A stretch of DNA of 64,000 nt from Devosia limi DSM 17137 (GTDB taxonomy: Bacteria > Pseudomonadota > Alphaproteobacteria > Rhizobiales > Devosiaceae), in the NCBI RefSeq assembly GCF_900128975.1, contig NZ_FQVC01000005.1, positions 238,433-302,432 of the forward strand, given 5' to 3'. Of the stretch, positions 35,846 to 44,312 are shown piece by piece (within the stretch, counting starts at the first letter, position 1; each line of letters opens with the position of its first letter). A model generated the notes under the pieces. The model ran no database searches. It was not told the origin of the DNA and worked only from the letters and a program-made list of their open reading frames with translations. The position numbers and the translations under genes were made by a program.

Positions 35846-35937
35846 CTTAATGGTTGACAGCGGGAAATGACGCCCGCAGTCTATGGCAGGGCCAATAACA
35901 AATAATCGGTCCCACAACACATCGAGGGAGGATCAAG

Positions 35938-36972
35938 ATGAATCGTGGATTGCGGTTTGTCCTGGCATGCGGCGCGTCGGCGCTCATGCTTGGCACGTCT
36001 TTGAGTATCGCGCAGGAATGGAAGCCGGACCGGCCGATCAACCTTATCGTGCCATGGGGCGCCGGCGGCTCCACCGACCAGGTGACCCGCGTCACCGCGC
36101 CGATCCTGGCCGAAGCGCTGGGCGTCGATGTCGTGGTGGTCAACCAGCCCGGCGCCTCGGGCGCCATCGGCACCCAGGAAGTGCTCAACAAGGAGCGCGA
36201 CGGCTATACCTGGACGGCCAATGCCATCGCCAACAACGCCACCTATTCGGTGACCGGGCTCCTCGAAGACACCGATATCGACGACTGGCATATCTACCTG
36301 TCGGTCGCCAACGTGCCGGTGGTCAGCGTGCCCGCCGACAGCGAGTTCACCGATTTCGGCCAGTTGCTCGAGGCGCTCAAGACCCGCGGTCCCGAGATCA
36401 CCATCGCCACGGCCGGGATCACCTCTTCGGGCGGCACGGCGATCGCGGCGCTCGCCGACGAAGCCGATTTTGACTACAACATGATCACCTATGACGGCGG
36501 CGGCCCCGCTGCGATTGCCACCGCCTCGGGCGAAGCCATGGCCACCACCCAGCTCGCTGTCGAGCAGACCGAGCTGATCCGCGGTGGCCGCCTCAAGGCG
36601 CTGGCCGTGCTGTCCGACCAGCCGCTGCTGCTCGATGGTGTCGATCCGATCCCCCCGATCACTGACTGGTTGCCCGATATGGAACTGGCGCCGGACTATT
36701 TCGGCATCTTCATCCCAACCGGCGTGCCCGACGAAGTCGTCGCGACGCTTGACGCCATCTGGGCCGACAAGGTCGCCAATTCCGAGGCGCTCAAGACCTA
36801 TGCCGAGACCTTCGGCGCGGTGTTCGCCCCCTCCCATGGCGCCAAGGCCCGCGAACTGGCCATGCCCGTGGTGATCCTGGAGGCCTGCTCCTCGGTCGAA
36901 CGCGGCGAGGCGGTCAATGACCCCTCAACCATCGGCATCGACTGCGCCAGCCGCACCGAAATGGGTAAGTAG
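35938..36972 (+). CDS. Tripartite tricarboxylate transporter substrate-binding protein TctC
   Basis: The periplasmic binding protein of a TTT (Tct) carboxylate transporter, 344 residues. A signal peptide covers about residues 1-25 (LACGASALMLGTSLSIAQE). The family start PDRPINLIVPWGAGGSTDQV follows, with VVNQPGASGAIG after it. It lies upstream of tctB and tctA. It has 60 nt to tctB with a strong stem-loop in between. Ligands of the family are citrate, tartrate, other carboxylates and sometimes aromatics, so the specificity is open. Confidence 0.93.
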   Translation: MNRGLRFVLACGASALMLGTSLSIAQEWKPDRPINLIVPWGAGGSTDQVTRVTAPILAEALGVDVVVVNQPGASGAIGTQEVLNKERDGYTWTANAIANNATYSVTGLLEDTDIDDWHIYLSVANVPVVSVPADSEFTDFGQLLEALKTRGPEITIATAGITSSGGTAIAALADEADFDYNMITYDGGGPAAIATASGEAMATTQLAVEQTELIRGGRLKALAVLSDQPLLLDGVDPIPPITDWLPDMELAPDYFGIFIPTGVPDEVVATLDAIWADKVANSEALKTYAETFGAVFAPSHGAKARELAMPVVILEACSSVERGEAVNDPSTIGIDCASRTEMGK

Positions 36973-36981
36973 CACATCTTC

Positions 36982-37010
36982 CCGGCCCGGCGGAACGCGC
37001 GCCGGGCCGG
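36982..37010 (+). promoter_or_regulatory. Intercistronic stem-loop between tctC and tctB
   Basis: CCGGCCCGGCG (36982-36992) pairs perfectly with CGCCGGGCCGG (37000-37010) over a 7-nt loop and lacks a T run. Such structures often protect the 3' end of the upstream message so that the binding protein is made in excess. Confidence 0.6.
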
Positions 37011-37032
37011 CTTCTGCGAATTTGGACCGATC

Positions 37033-37578
37033 ATGACCTCTTCCGAAAATGCCGGCGCAGAGCCCGATGAAGGGCCAAGCCCGGCGATGACCCGCGCCGA
37101 CCTGCTGATGGCCATTGTCTTCATCATCCTGTCGGCCGCTGTGCTTTATGGCTCCTGGACCATGGATCGTCTGGAGGTGCGCCGCATCCATCCGATGACC
37201 GTGCCCGGTTTGGTGCCTGGCATGCTGGGGGCCGCCCTGTTGGTCTGCGGCATCGTGTTGGCAATCCGCTCATTGCGCCTGCCGGCCCCCAATGGCTGGG
37301 CCGATCTGGCCGCGGCCATCACCTCGGGGGCTGCCGGGCGGGCCGCCGCCGTGCTGGCCCTCGCCCTTGTCTATACGCTGGTACTGGTTGGGCGGGTGCC
37401 GTTCTGGCTGGCCACGGGTCTGTTCGTTTTTGCCTTCATCCTGCTGTTCGAGGTGTGGCTGGCCACGCCCCGCCGCGCTCTGCGGCAGTCATTGCCCTGG
37501 GCTATCGGCCTGGCAATCGCCACTGCGGGCATCGTCACTTTCGTATTCGAACGCGCCTTCCTGGTGCGACTGCCATGA
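37033..37578 (+). CDS. Tripartite tricarboxylate transporter small membrane subunit TctB
   Basis: A 181-residue inner-membrane protein with four predicted helices, among them DLLMAIVFIILSAAVLYGSW and FWLATGLFVFAFILLFEVW. It is the small subunit of the Tct transporter. It follows tctC and precedes tctA by 14 nt. Confidence 0.9.
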   Translation: MTSSENAGAEPDEGPSPAMTRADLLMAIVFIILSAAVLYGSWTMDRLEVRRIHPMTVPGLVPGMLGAALLVCGIVLAIRSLRLPAPNGWADLAAAITSGAAGRAAAVLALALVYTLVLVGRVPFWLATGLFVFAFILLFEVWLATPRRALRQSLPWAIGLAIATAGIVTFVFERAFLVRLP

Positions 37579-37592
37579 TGGGGGCCTGAGCC

Positions 37593-39113
37593 ATGCTGGA
37601 CGGACTGGGCATGCTGCTGGGCGGCATCACGCATTTTCTCACGCCACTCTCCCTGTTCAACATCGTCTGGGCGACCTTGCTCGGCATCGTCATTGGCGCG
37701 CTTCCCGGCTTGACCGCCACCATGGGGGTCGCCCTGCTGGTGACCCTGACCTACAAGATGGCGCCCGATCAGGCGATCCTGTGCCTGATGTGCATCTATT
37801 CGGGGGCGATCTATGGGGGAAGCCGCACGGCGATCCTGCTGGCCATTCCCGGCACGCCCGCCAGCGCGGCGACGACGCTGGATGGTCACCCGCTGGCCCT
37901 GCAGGGCAAGGCTGGTCTGGCCATGGGGCTGGCCACCACGTCTTCGGCGCTGGGCACCATTGTCGGTATCGTTGCCCTGGCCCTGATTGCGCCGCTGCTG
38001 GCCGAAGCCGCACTCAAGTTTGGCTCCTATGAGTTCTTCTGGCTGGCGCTGTTCGGGGTGGTCATCTCCGGCAAGCTCACGGCCATCGATGACCCGCTCA
38101 AGGGCTATATCGCGGGCATACTGGGCTTGATGGTCGCCATGGTGGGCATGGAAACGCTGCACGCGCATCAGCGCTTCACCTTTGGCATCACGGCCCTGGG
38201 CGGCGGGGTAGATCTCATCCCCGCCATGGTCGGCGCATTTGGGCTGGCCGAAATTCTGGGCGTGATGAAGCGCTCGGCGCAGGCGCGCATCGTGTCGTCC
38301 AGCGATCGCGTCGTTCCCAGGCTCGGCGAAGTTCTCAAATACTGGAAAACCACCCTGCGCTCGGGCCTGATCGGCACCTTTGTCGGCATCGTGCCGGGGG
38401 TTGGCGAGGATGTTGGCGCCTGGGCGTCCTATGCCGCGGCCAAGCGCTCCAGCAAGGAAGCCCATCTGTTTGGCAAGGGCAGCCAGGAAGGCCTGATCGC
38501 TGCCGAGACGGGCAATTCTGCGGTGGTTCCCGGAGCCATGATCCCCACTTTGACCCTGGCGCTGCCGGGCTCGGCCGCTGCGGCCGTGCTGATCGCAGCC
38601 ATGTTCATCCATGGCATAAGGCCGGGGCCGTTGCTGATGACCGAAAGCCCCGATGTTCTCTACCAGATCGTTGCCATCCTGCTGTTCTCCACCCTGGCTA
38701 TTCTGGTTTTCGGCCTGACCTTGACGCGTCCCCTGCTCAAGGTGCTGGCCGTGCCCCGCGAGCGGTTGATGGCGGTGGTCTATGTGCTGTGCGTGGTCGG
38801 CTCATTTGCCATCACCCAGCGCATGTTCGATGTCTATGTCATGGTCGGCTTTGGCGTTGTGGGCTTCATCCTGCGCGAAATGCGCTATCCCATGGCGCCG
38901 CTGGTTCTGGGTATCATCCTGGGTGACCTGCTCGACCTGAACCTGCGCCGTGGGCTGCTGCTGACCAATGGCGATCCCAGCCCGTTCTTTACCCGCCCGA
39001 TCAGCGCTGTTATCTGCTTGATCATCGTGCTCACCATCCTCATGTCCATTCCGGCGGTATCCAAGCGTGTCAGAGCCTTCTTCACCCGCGCCGGTGGCGC
39101 CAGCTCCGCCTAA
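37593..39113 (+). CDS. Tripartite tricarboxylate transporter large membrane subunit TctA
   Basis: A 506-residue polytopic permease (about 12 helices). The conserved glycine-rich motif GALPGLTATMGVALL lies near residue 32, and GTPASAATTLDGHPLALQG near residue 88. It carries out sodium- or proton-driven carboxylate uptake with TctB and TctC. Its 3' end overlaps the start of the TetR gene by 47 nt if the GTG at 39067 is used. Confidence 0.94.
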   Translation: MLDGLGMLLGGITHFLTPLSLFNIVWATLLGIVIGALPGLTATMGVALLVTLTYKMAPDQAILCLMCIYSGAIYGGSRTAILLAIPGTPASAATTLDGHPLALQGKAGLAMGLATTSSALGTIVGIVALALIAPLLAEAALKFGSYEFFWLALFGVVISGKLTAIDDPLKGYIAGILGLMVAMVGMETLHAHQRFTFGITALGGGVDLIPAMVGAFGLAEILGVMKRSAQARIVSSSDRVVPRLGEVLKYWKTTLRSGLIGTFVGIVPGVGEDVGAWASYAAAKRSSKEAHLFGKGSQEGLIAAETGNSAVVPGAMIPTLTLALPGSAAAAVLIAAMFIHGIRPGPLLMTESPDVLYQIVAILLFSTLAILVFGLTLTRPLLKVLAVPRERLMAVVYVLCVVGSFAITQRMFDVYVMVGFGVVGFILREMRYPMAPLVLGIILGDLLDLNLRRGLLLTNGDPSPFFTRPISAVICLIIVLTILMSIPAVSKRVRAFFTRAGGASSA

Positions 39114-39756
39114 GGAGCCGGGCGCGCCCAAGCGCACGCGCAATTCTGCAAGAACCAAGGCAGCCATCCTTGCCTCGGGGCGGGAGGAATTTGCGGCGCG
39201 TGGATTTGAAGGCGCGCGGGTCGATGCCATTGCCGATCGGGCCGGGGCCAATAAGCGCCTGCTCTACCATTACTTCGGCAACAAGGAAGAGCTGTACCGC
39301 GCCGTGCTGCTCGATGCCTATCAGGAGATCCGCCGCGGCGAGCGCGCGCTGAGCCTTGATCAATATGATCCGGCGCAGGCGATGGACCGTCTGGTGCGCT
39401 TCACCTTCCGGCATTTCCTCGCCAATCCATGGTTTCCGCGCCTGCTGGGCACCGAGAATATCGAGAATGCCCGCTTCCTCAAGACCATGCCCGATATCAA
39501 GGCGCTGCATTCGCCGCTGGTCGGCCAGATCGCGGCGATCATCGAGCGCGGCAATAGCGCCGGGATCTTCCGCCGGGATGTCGACCCGGTGCAGCTCTAT
39601 ATTTCCATCGCTGCCCTGGGCTTTTTCTACGTGTCCAATACCGCCACGCTGTCGGTGATCTTCGAGCGCGACCTGACCAGCATGGCCATGGTGCAGGAGC
39701 GCGAGGCGCACGCCGTGCAGATGGTGCTGGACTACCTCAAGACCCGCGAGGGCTGA
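39067..39756 (+). CDS. TetR/AcrR-family regulator downstream of tctCBA
   Basis: A TetR-family repressor, up to 229 residues. The helix-turn-helix is at about residues 30-75 (GARVDAIADRAGANKRLLYH). The ligand domain is typical of the group with YHYFGNKEELYRAVLL. The start is uncertain: no ATG exists in the region, GTG at 39067 overlaps tctA, and a second GTG at 39094 is possible. It is in the tct operon and is my candidate for the protein binding the TAACYRNNYRGTTA sites, which look like TetR-type operators. It is convergent with LysR, 6 nt between stops. Confidence 0.85.
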   Translation: MSEPSSPAPVAPAPPKEPGAPKRTRNSARTKAAILASGREEFAARGFEGARVDAIADRAGANKRLLYHYFGNKEELYRAVLLDAYQEIRRGERALSLDQYDPAQAMDRLVRFTFRHFLANPWFPRLLGTENIENARFLKTMPDIKALHSPLVGQIAAIIERGNSAGIFRRDVDPVQLYISIAALGFFYVSNTATLSVIFERDLTSMAMVQEREAHAVQMVLDYLKTREG

Positions 39757-39762
39757 GCCGTC

Positions 39763-40689
39763 CTACCGGGAAGGTGGCGGCAGGATCGCCGCCGCGGCCG
39801 CCCGGAGCCGCTCGATCAACTGGGTGACGCGTGGCTCGTCGGATCGCTCCGTTAGCGTATAGATGCCGATCATGCTCTGCCGCGTCGGCTCGGTGACAGT
39901 GACTTCGCGCAGCCCGCGCCGGGTGAATTCGCTGGCCATCACCTCGGTATGGCCCAGCACGGCATCGGTCTCGCCGACATAGTCGAGGCAGGCCGCCAGT
40001 GAGTTGGATGCGAAGGCAAATTTGGTCTGGTCGAACACCGAGTTGACGGCCCCCGTTCGGCTCCAGTCCTCGAAGAACCGCTGGTGGCGGCTTTCCGGCG
40101 GCGAACTGGTCACCGCCGGATAGGCTTCGATTTCGGCAATGCTGCGCGGCGCATCCAGCAAGGGGTGGCCCGCACGCACGAAGTAACTCTGTCCGACCCG
40201 GGCCAGCGCAATGAAATGGGTGCCGGTGCGCCGGTTCAGGCCCTCGATCTCGTGCGCGACGAACAGCGAGATGTCGCCGGAGAGCAATTGGTCCATGCAG
40301 CGCAATTGATTGCCGAGATGGACATGGATGGGGGCATTGGGAAAAGCCCGGCCATAATCCACCATCATGTCCTTGATGAACAGCGTCCACCACGAATAGC
40401 CGCTGCCGATGCTCAAGCCCTGCTCTGCCTTGGCGCGCTGGTTCTCGATACTGCTCAGCGTATTGTCGTAGAGCCGCCGCATCAGCCTGGCGTTTTCATA
40501 AAGCGTCTCGCCATAGCGCGTCAGGCTGATGCCGCGCGACGACCGGGTCAGCAATTGCACCCCCAGGGTCTCCTCGAGCTTGCGCATGTTGAAGGTCAGG
40601 GTCGGCTGGGTGACGAAGAGTGCGGTCGCCGCGCCGCTGATCGTGCCCGCCTCGGCCACGGCCAGAAACTGATTGAGCAGTTTGTCCAA
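39763..40689 (-). CDS. LysR-family transcriptional regulator
   Basis: A 308-residue LTTR. The N-terminal winged helix-turn-helix covers about residues 1-60 (GAATALFVTQPTLTFNMRKL). The effector-binding domain is the rest. It is divergent from the sugar ABC operon. An LTTR-type T-N11-A dyad lies 22 bp upstream of its own start. It may control itself and the ABC operon in response to a metabolite. Confidence 0.9.
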   Translation of the reverse strand: MDKLLNQFLAVAEAGTISGAATALFVTQPTLTFNMRKLEETLGVQLLTRSSRGISLTRYGETLYENARLMRRLYDNTLSSIENQRAKAEQGLSIGSGYSWWTLFIKDMMVDYGRAFPNAPIHVHLGNQLRCMDQLLSGDISLFVAHEIEGLNRRTGTHFIALARVGQSYFVRAGHPLLDAPRSIAEIEAYPAVTSSPPESRHQRFFEDWSRTGAVNSVFDQTKFAFASNSLAACLDYVGETDAVLGHTEVMASEFTRRGLREVTVTEPTRQSMIGIYTLTERSDEPRVTQLIERLRAAAAAILPPPSR

Positions 40690-40710
40690 GATGGTCCTCC
40701 CGATCCAGCC

Positions 40711-40725
40711 ATAGATTGTATCTAT
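40711..40725. promoter_or_regulatory. LTTR box upstream of lysR
   Basis: ATAGATTGTATCTAT, a perfect 15-bp dyad with T-N11-A, 22 bp upstream of the LysR start. It is the most likely autoregulatory site. Confidence 0.6.
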
Positions 40726-40950
40726 ATTATGCAGCTCATTTCGTATTTTTCTTCTGTTCTGAAATCAGCTTCACTCCGCGTGGGCAAACGGCCGTTCAGT
40801 GCCGCCCGGAGGACTATGTGATGGCCGCTGCCGACGCCTGATCGCGGTGCGCCAGTCAGCCCCGGCAACGATACCGGTGCGCCGCCATCACTTCGGGGGG
40901 AGTTCAGGGCAAGGTCATTTCCACGCCATAATTCCTCTGTTAGCGTTCTT

Positions 40951-40987
40951 CCATACAAGATTGTTGTTGACCTTGCATCTTGTATGG
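40951..40987. promoter_or_regulatory. Inverted repeat with 10-bp arms in the lysR-ABC intergenic region
   Basis: CCATACAAGA (40951-40960) and TCTTGTATGG (40978-40987) are perfect inverted copies with a 17-nt spacer. It is followed 6 bp later by dyad site 4. The 492-bp region 40690-41181 contains no credible gene; this repeat, two TAAC...GTTA dyads, the LTTR box and a TTGACA are what it holds. Confidence 0.55.
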
Positions 40988-40993
40988 TAAGCG

Positions 40994-41007
40994 TAACTGG
41001 ATGGTTA
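40994..41007. promoter_or_regulatory. Catabolic-region dyad site 4
   Basis: TAACTGGATGGTTA, same TAACYRNNYRGTTA pattern, 175 bp upstream of the ABC substrate-binding protein start. Confidence 0.55.
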
Positions 41008-41090
41008 TATGTTCGGCTTTGCAGCGAGGAATTAGCCCAGATACGGGCGTATCCAGACAATTGACAACGATACAGAACTGAACAATTTTG

Positions 41091-41104
41091 TAACCAGTTG
41101 GTTA
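41091..41104. promoter_or_regulatory. Catabolic-region dyad site 5 at the ABC operon promoter
   Basis: TAACCAGTTGGTTA, with perfect 6-bp arms, followed by TTTA. A TTGACA at 41061-41066 with AATTTT 17 nt later makes a plausible promoter whose start region would overlap this site. Confidence 0.62.
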
Positions 41105-41181
41105 TTTAGTGACGGGGAGGTCGCTGAATGACAATCCGCTCCGGCGCAGTCGGGCGGCAGCTATTCATGGGAGGAAAACAC

Positions 41182-42480
41182 ATGACAATCCGTATCGACC
41201 GCCGTCATTTCCTGATGGGAAGCACGGCGCTGCTGGCCGCCGGCGCGGCTGGCGCAATGCCCGCCTGGGCCCAGGACACGCGCATGCGCCTGTTCTTCTG
41301 GGGCGGCCAGGACCGTGCCGATCGCACCTATGGGGTCAGCGATCTCTATGCCGCCGGCAATCCGGGCGTCGCCATCGACGGCGAAGTGCTGCCCTGGGGG
41401 GATTACTGGCCCAAGCTGGCCACCCAGACCGCCGGTGGCAATGCGCCCGATATCATCCAGATGGATTACCGTTTCATCGTTGAATACGCCAAGCGCAATG
41501 CCATTGCCCCACTCGATGACTTTGTCGGCGGCACCCTGACCCTCGACGATTTCGACGCTGACCAGCTCGAAGGCGGCAAGGTCGACGGCAAGCTCTACGG
41601 CATCAGCCTGGGCGCCAATTCGGTGGCCATGATGGTCAATACCGCAGCGTTCGAGGAAGCCGGGGTCGAGCCGCCGAACCGCGACACCACCTATGACGAC
41701 CTGCGCGCCATGGGCGAAGCCTTCAAATCGGCCAATATCCGTGGCGGCATGAAGGTCATCGCCGACGGTTCGGGGACCGAGCCGATGCTGGACAACTGGA
41801 TTCGCCAGCGCGGCAAGTCGCTCTATACGCCAGAAGGCAAGCTCGGCCTCGATGCCGACGACATGACCGAATGGTTCCAGCTCTGGGCCGGCATGCGCGC
41901 CGACGGCATCTGCGTCGATGCCGAAACCCAGGCGCTCGACACCAATGGCCCGCTTGAAAACACCATGATTGCCCTGGGCAAGGCGGCGATGATCCCGTCC
42001 AACTCCAACCAGCTGGTGGCCCATCAGGCGATCAACAAGGATCCGCTGACCGTTTCCAGCTATCCGCGCATTGCTGCCGGTGTCGGCGGTGGCCACTATC
42101 GCAAGCCCTCGATGTTCTTCTCCATCGGCGGTTCGGGTGCCAACAAGGAAGCGGCGGCATCGTTCATCAGCTTCTTCGTCAACAATCCCGATGCCGGCAA
42201 GATCCTGGGCGTCGAGCGCGGCATTCCCTGCTCGGCCGCCGTGCGTGAGGCCATTGCCCCCACGCTGGACGACAAGAGCCAGGTCGCGCTCGATTTCGTC
42301 GCCAATCTCGGCGACCTGCTTGGCCCGCTGCCGGCATCCCCGCCGGCCGCAGCCGGCGAGATCGACGTATCGCTGCTGCGCACCATGAGCCAGGAAGTTG
42401 CCTTCGGCGCCCGTACGCCCGAAGACGCCGGCCCGGCCTTTGTGCAGGGCGCTACGGAAATTCTCGAACGGGCTTCGTAA
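41182..42480 (+). CDS. Sugar ABC transporter substrate-binding protein (Tat signal)
   Basis: A 432-residue family 1 extracellular solute-binding protein. A twin-arginine signal IDRRHFLMGSTALLAAGAAG lies at the N-terminus, so it is exported folded. The ATG at 41182 has GGAGGA 8 nt upstream; a frame from 41128 is rejected. It binds a sugar, oligosaccharide or polyol for the downstream permeases and is the first gene of a six-gene operon to 47505. The substrate cannot be named from sequence. Confidence 0.92.
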   Translation: MTIRIDRRHFLMGSTALLAAGAAGAMPAWAQDTRMRLFFWGGQDRADRTYGVSDLYAAGNPGVAIDGEVLPWGDYWPKLATQTAGGNAPDIIQMDYRFIVEYAKRNAIAPLDDFVGGTLTLDDFDADQLEGGKVDGKLYGISLGANSVAMMVNTAAFEEAGVEPPNRDTTYDDLRAMGEAFKSANIRGGMKVIADGSGTEPMLDNWIRQRGKSLYTPEGKLGLDADDMTEWFQLWAGMRADGICVDAETQALDTNGPLENTMIALGKAAMIPSNSNQLVAHQAINKDPLTVSSYPRIAAGVGGGHYRKPSMFFSIGGSGANKEAAASFISFFVNNPDAGKILGVERGIPCSAAVREAIAPTLDDKSQVALDFVANLGDLLGPLPASPPAAAGEIDVSLLRTMSQEVAFGARTPEDAGPAFVQGATEILERAS

Positions 42481-42482
42481 CC

Positions 42483-43430
42483 ATGACCGCGCGCTCCCTT
42501 GCAACCGGCGCTTCCTCAGGGGAGCGCGCGGCCTCGCCTTCAGTCTGGTCCCGCATCTGGCAGAATGATGCCCCGGGCTATCTGTTCCTGCTGCCCTGGT
42601 TCATCGGCTTTCTCGGCCTGACCATCGGCCCGATCCTGACCTCGCTCTATCTGAGCTTTACCCATTTCGACCTGCTGACCGCCCCGCGCTGGGCCGGTGC
42701 GGACAATTATGTCCGCATGTTCACCAATGACGCCAAGTTCTTCGCCTCGATGCGGGTAACGGTGTTCTTCGTCATCTTCTCGGTGCCGCTCAAGCTGGCT
42801 TTCGCACTCGCCGTGGCGCTGCTGCTCAATCGCGGCATGCGCGGTCTGCCGCTCTATCGCGCGCTGTTCTATTTACCGTCCCTGCTGGGGGCGAGCGTTG
42901 CCATCGCCATTCTCTGGCGCCAGATCTTTGCCGGCGACGGGCTGGTCAATCAGGTGCTGGCTCTGTTCGGCATCCAGGGCCCAAGCTGGATTTCCAATCC
43001 CAATACCTCGCTGTGGACGCTGATCTTCCTCAGCATCTGGCAGTTCGGCTCGCCGATGATCATCTTTCTCGCCGGGCTGCGCCAGATTCCCCAGGACATG
43101 TACGAGGCGGCGAGCCTTGATGGCGCCGGTCGGTGGCGCCAGTTCTGGAAGATCACCCTGCCGCTGCTGACCCCGGTCGTGTTCTTCAACGCCATCATCC
43201 AGACCATCGAAGCCTTCAAGAGCTTCACCCCCGCCTTCATCATCTCGGGCGGCACCGGCAATCCGATCAATTCGACGCTGTTTTATACGCTCTACCTCTA
43301 TCAGGAAGCCTTCGGCTATTTCCGCATGGGCTATGCCTCGGCGCTGGCCTGGGTGCTGCTGGCCATTGTCGGCCTGTTCACCGCCTTCTCCTTCCTGACC
43401 AGCAAGTATTGGGTGCATTATGACGATTGA
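42483..43430 (+). CDS. Sugar ABC transporter permease (MalF-like)
   Basis: A 315-residue inner-membrane permease with six core helices. The EAA loop that docks on the ATPase is EAASLDGAGRWRQFWKITLP. It starts 2 nt after the binding-protein gene. It works with the following permease to form the translocation path. Confidence 0.94.
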   Translation: MTARSLATGASSGERAASPSVWSRIWQNDAPGYLFLLPWFIGFLGLTIGPILTSLYLSFTHFDLLTAPRWAGADNYVRMFTNDAKFFASMRVTVFFVIFSVPLKLAFALAVALLLNRGMRGLPLYRALFYLPSLLGASVAIAILWRQIFAGDGLVNQVLALFGIQGPSWISNPNTSLWTLIFLSIWQFGSPMIIFLAGLRQIPQDMYEAASLDGAGRWRQFWKITLPLLTPVVFFNAIIQTIEAFKSFTPAFIISGGTGNPINSTLFYTLYLYQEAFGYFRMGYASALAWVLLAIVGLFTAFSFLTSKYWVHYDD

Positions 43431-44310
43431 ACCCATGCGCCTGACCGTCGTCACCGAGACCAATTCGGCCAAGCGCCTGCGCAAGCGCATCTTCTCGGTC
43501 GTCGCGCATGTGCTGCTGATCTCAGCCTCGATCGTGATGCTCTATCCGCTGCTCTGGATGCTCTCGGCCTCGTTCCGGCCGGAAAACGAGATCTTCAACG
43601 CCACTTCGCTCTGGCCCTCGAGCTGGAGCCTGGATGCCTATTTCCGCGGCTGGAATGGCCTGCGGGTGAGCTTTGGCACCTTCTTCATCAATTCCTTCAT
43701 CATCTCGATCCTGAGCGTCATCGGCAATGTCGCCGCCTGTTCCATGGCCGCCTTTGCCTTTGCCCGGCTGGAATTCCGCGGCCGCCGCTTCTGGTTCGCC
43801 ATGATGCTGATGACATTGATGCTGCCCTATCAGGTGACGCTCATTCCCCAATATGTGCTGTTCCTCAATCTCGGTTGGGTCAACACCACGCTGCCGCTGG
43901 TCGTGCCGAAATTCCTGGCCGCCGACGCCTTCTTCATCTTCCTGATGGTGCAGTTCTTCCGCGGCATTCCCAAGGAACTGGACGAGGCGGCGGTGATGGA
44001 TGGCTGCAGCCCCTGGCGCGTCTATTGGAAGATCATGCTGCCGCTCTCGACGCCCGTCCTGGCGACCGCCGCGATCTTCACCTTCATCTGGACCTGGGAC
44101 GATTTCTTCGGCCCGCTGATCTACCTCAGCGACATGCGCCAATACACGGTCATGCTGGGCCTGCGCAGCTTCACCGACAGCACCGGGCTGTCCGATTACG
44201 GCGGCTTGTTCGCCATGTCGGTTCTCAGCCTGGTTCCGATCTTCCTGTTCTTCCTGTTCTTCCAGCGCTTGCTCATTGAGGGCATCGCCACCACCGGTAT
44301 GAAACGCTAA
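43420..44310 (+). CDS. Sugar ABC transporter permease (MalG-like)
   Basis: A 296-residue inner-membrane permease. Its EAA loop is DEAAVMDGCSPWRVYWKIML. The ATG at 43420 overlaps the previous gene by 11 nt; an ATG at 43435 gives a start after the overlap and cannot be excluded. It ends 2 nt before the first dehydrogenase gene. Confidence 0.94.
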   Translation: MTIEPMRLTVVTETNSAKRLRKRIFSVVAHVLLISASIVMLYPLLWMLSASFRPENEIFNATSLWPSSWSLDAYFRGWNGLRVSFGTFFINSFIISILSVIGNVAACSMAAFAFARLEFRGRRFWFAMMLMTLMLPYQVTLIPQYVLFLNLGWVNTTLPLVVPKFLAADAFFIFLMVQFFRGIPKELDEAAVMDGCSPWRVYWKIMLPLSTPVLATAAIFTFIWTWDDFFGPLIYLSDMRQYTVMLGLRSFTDSTGLSDYGGLFAMSVLSLVPIFLFFLFFQRLLIEGIATTGMKR

Positions 44311-44312
44311 GC

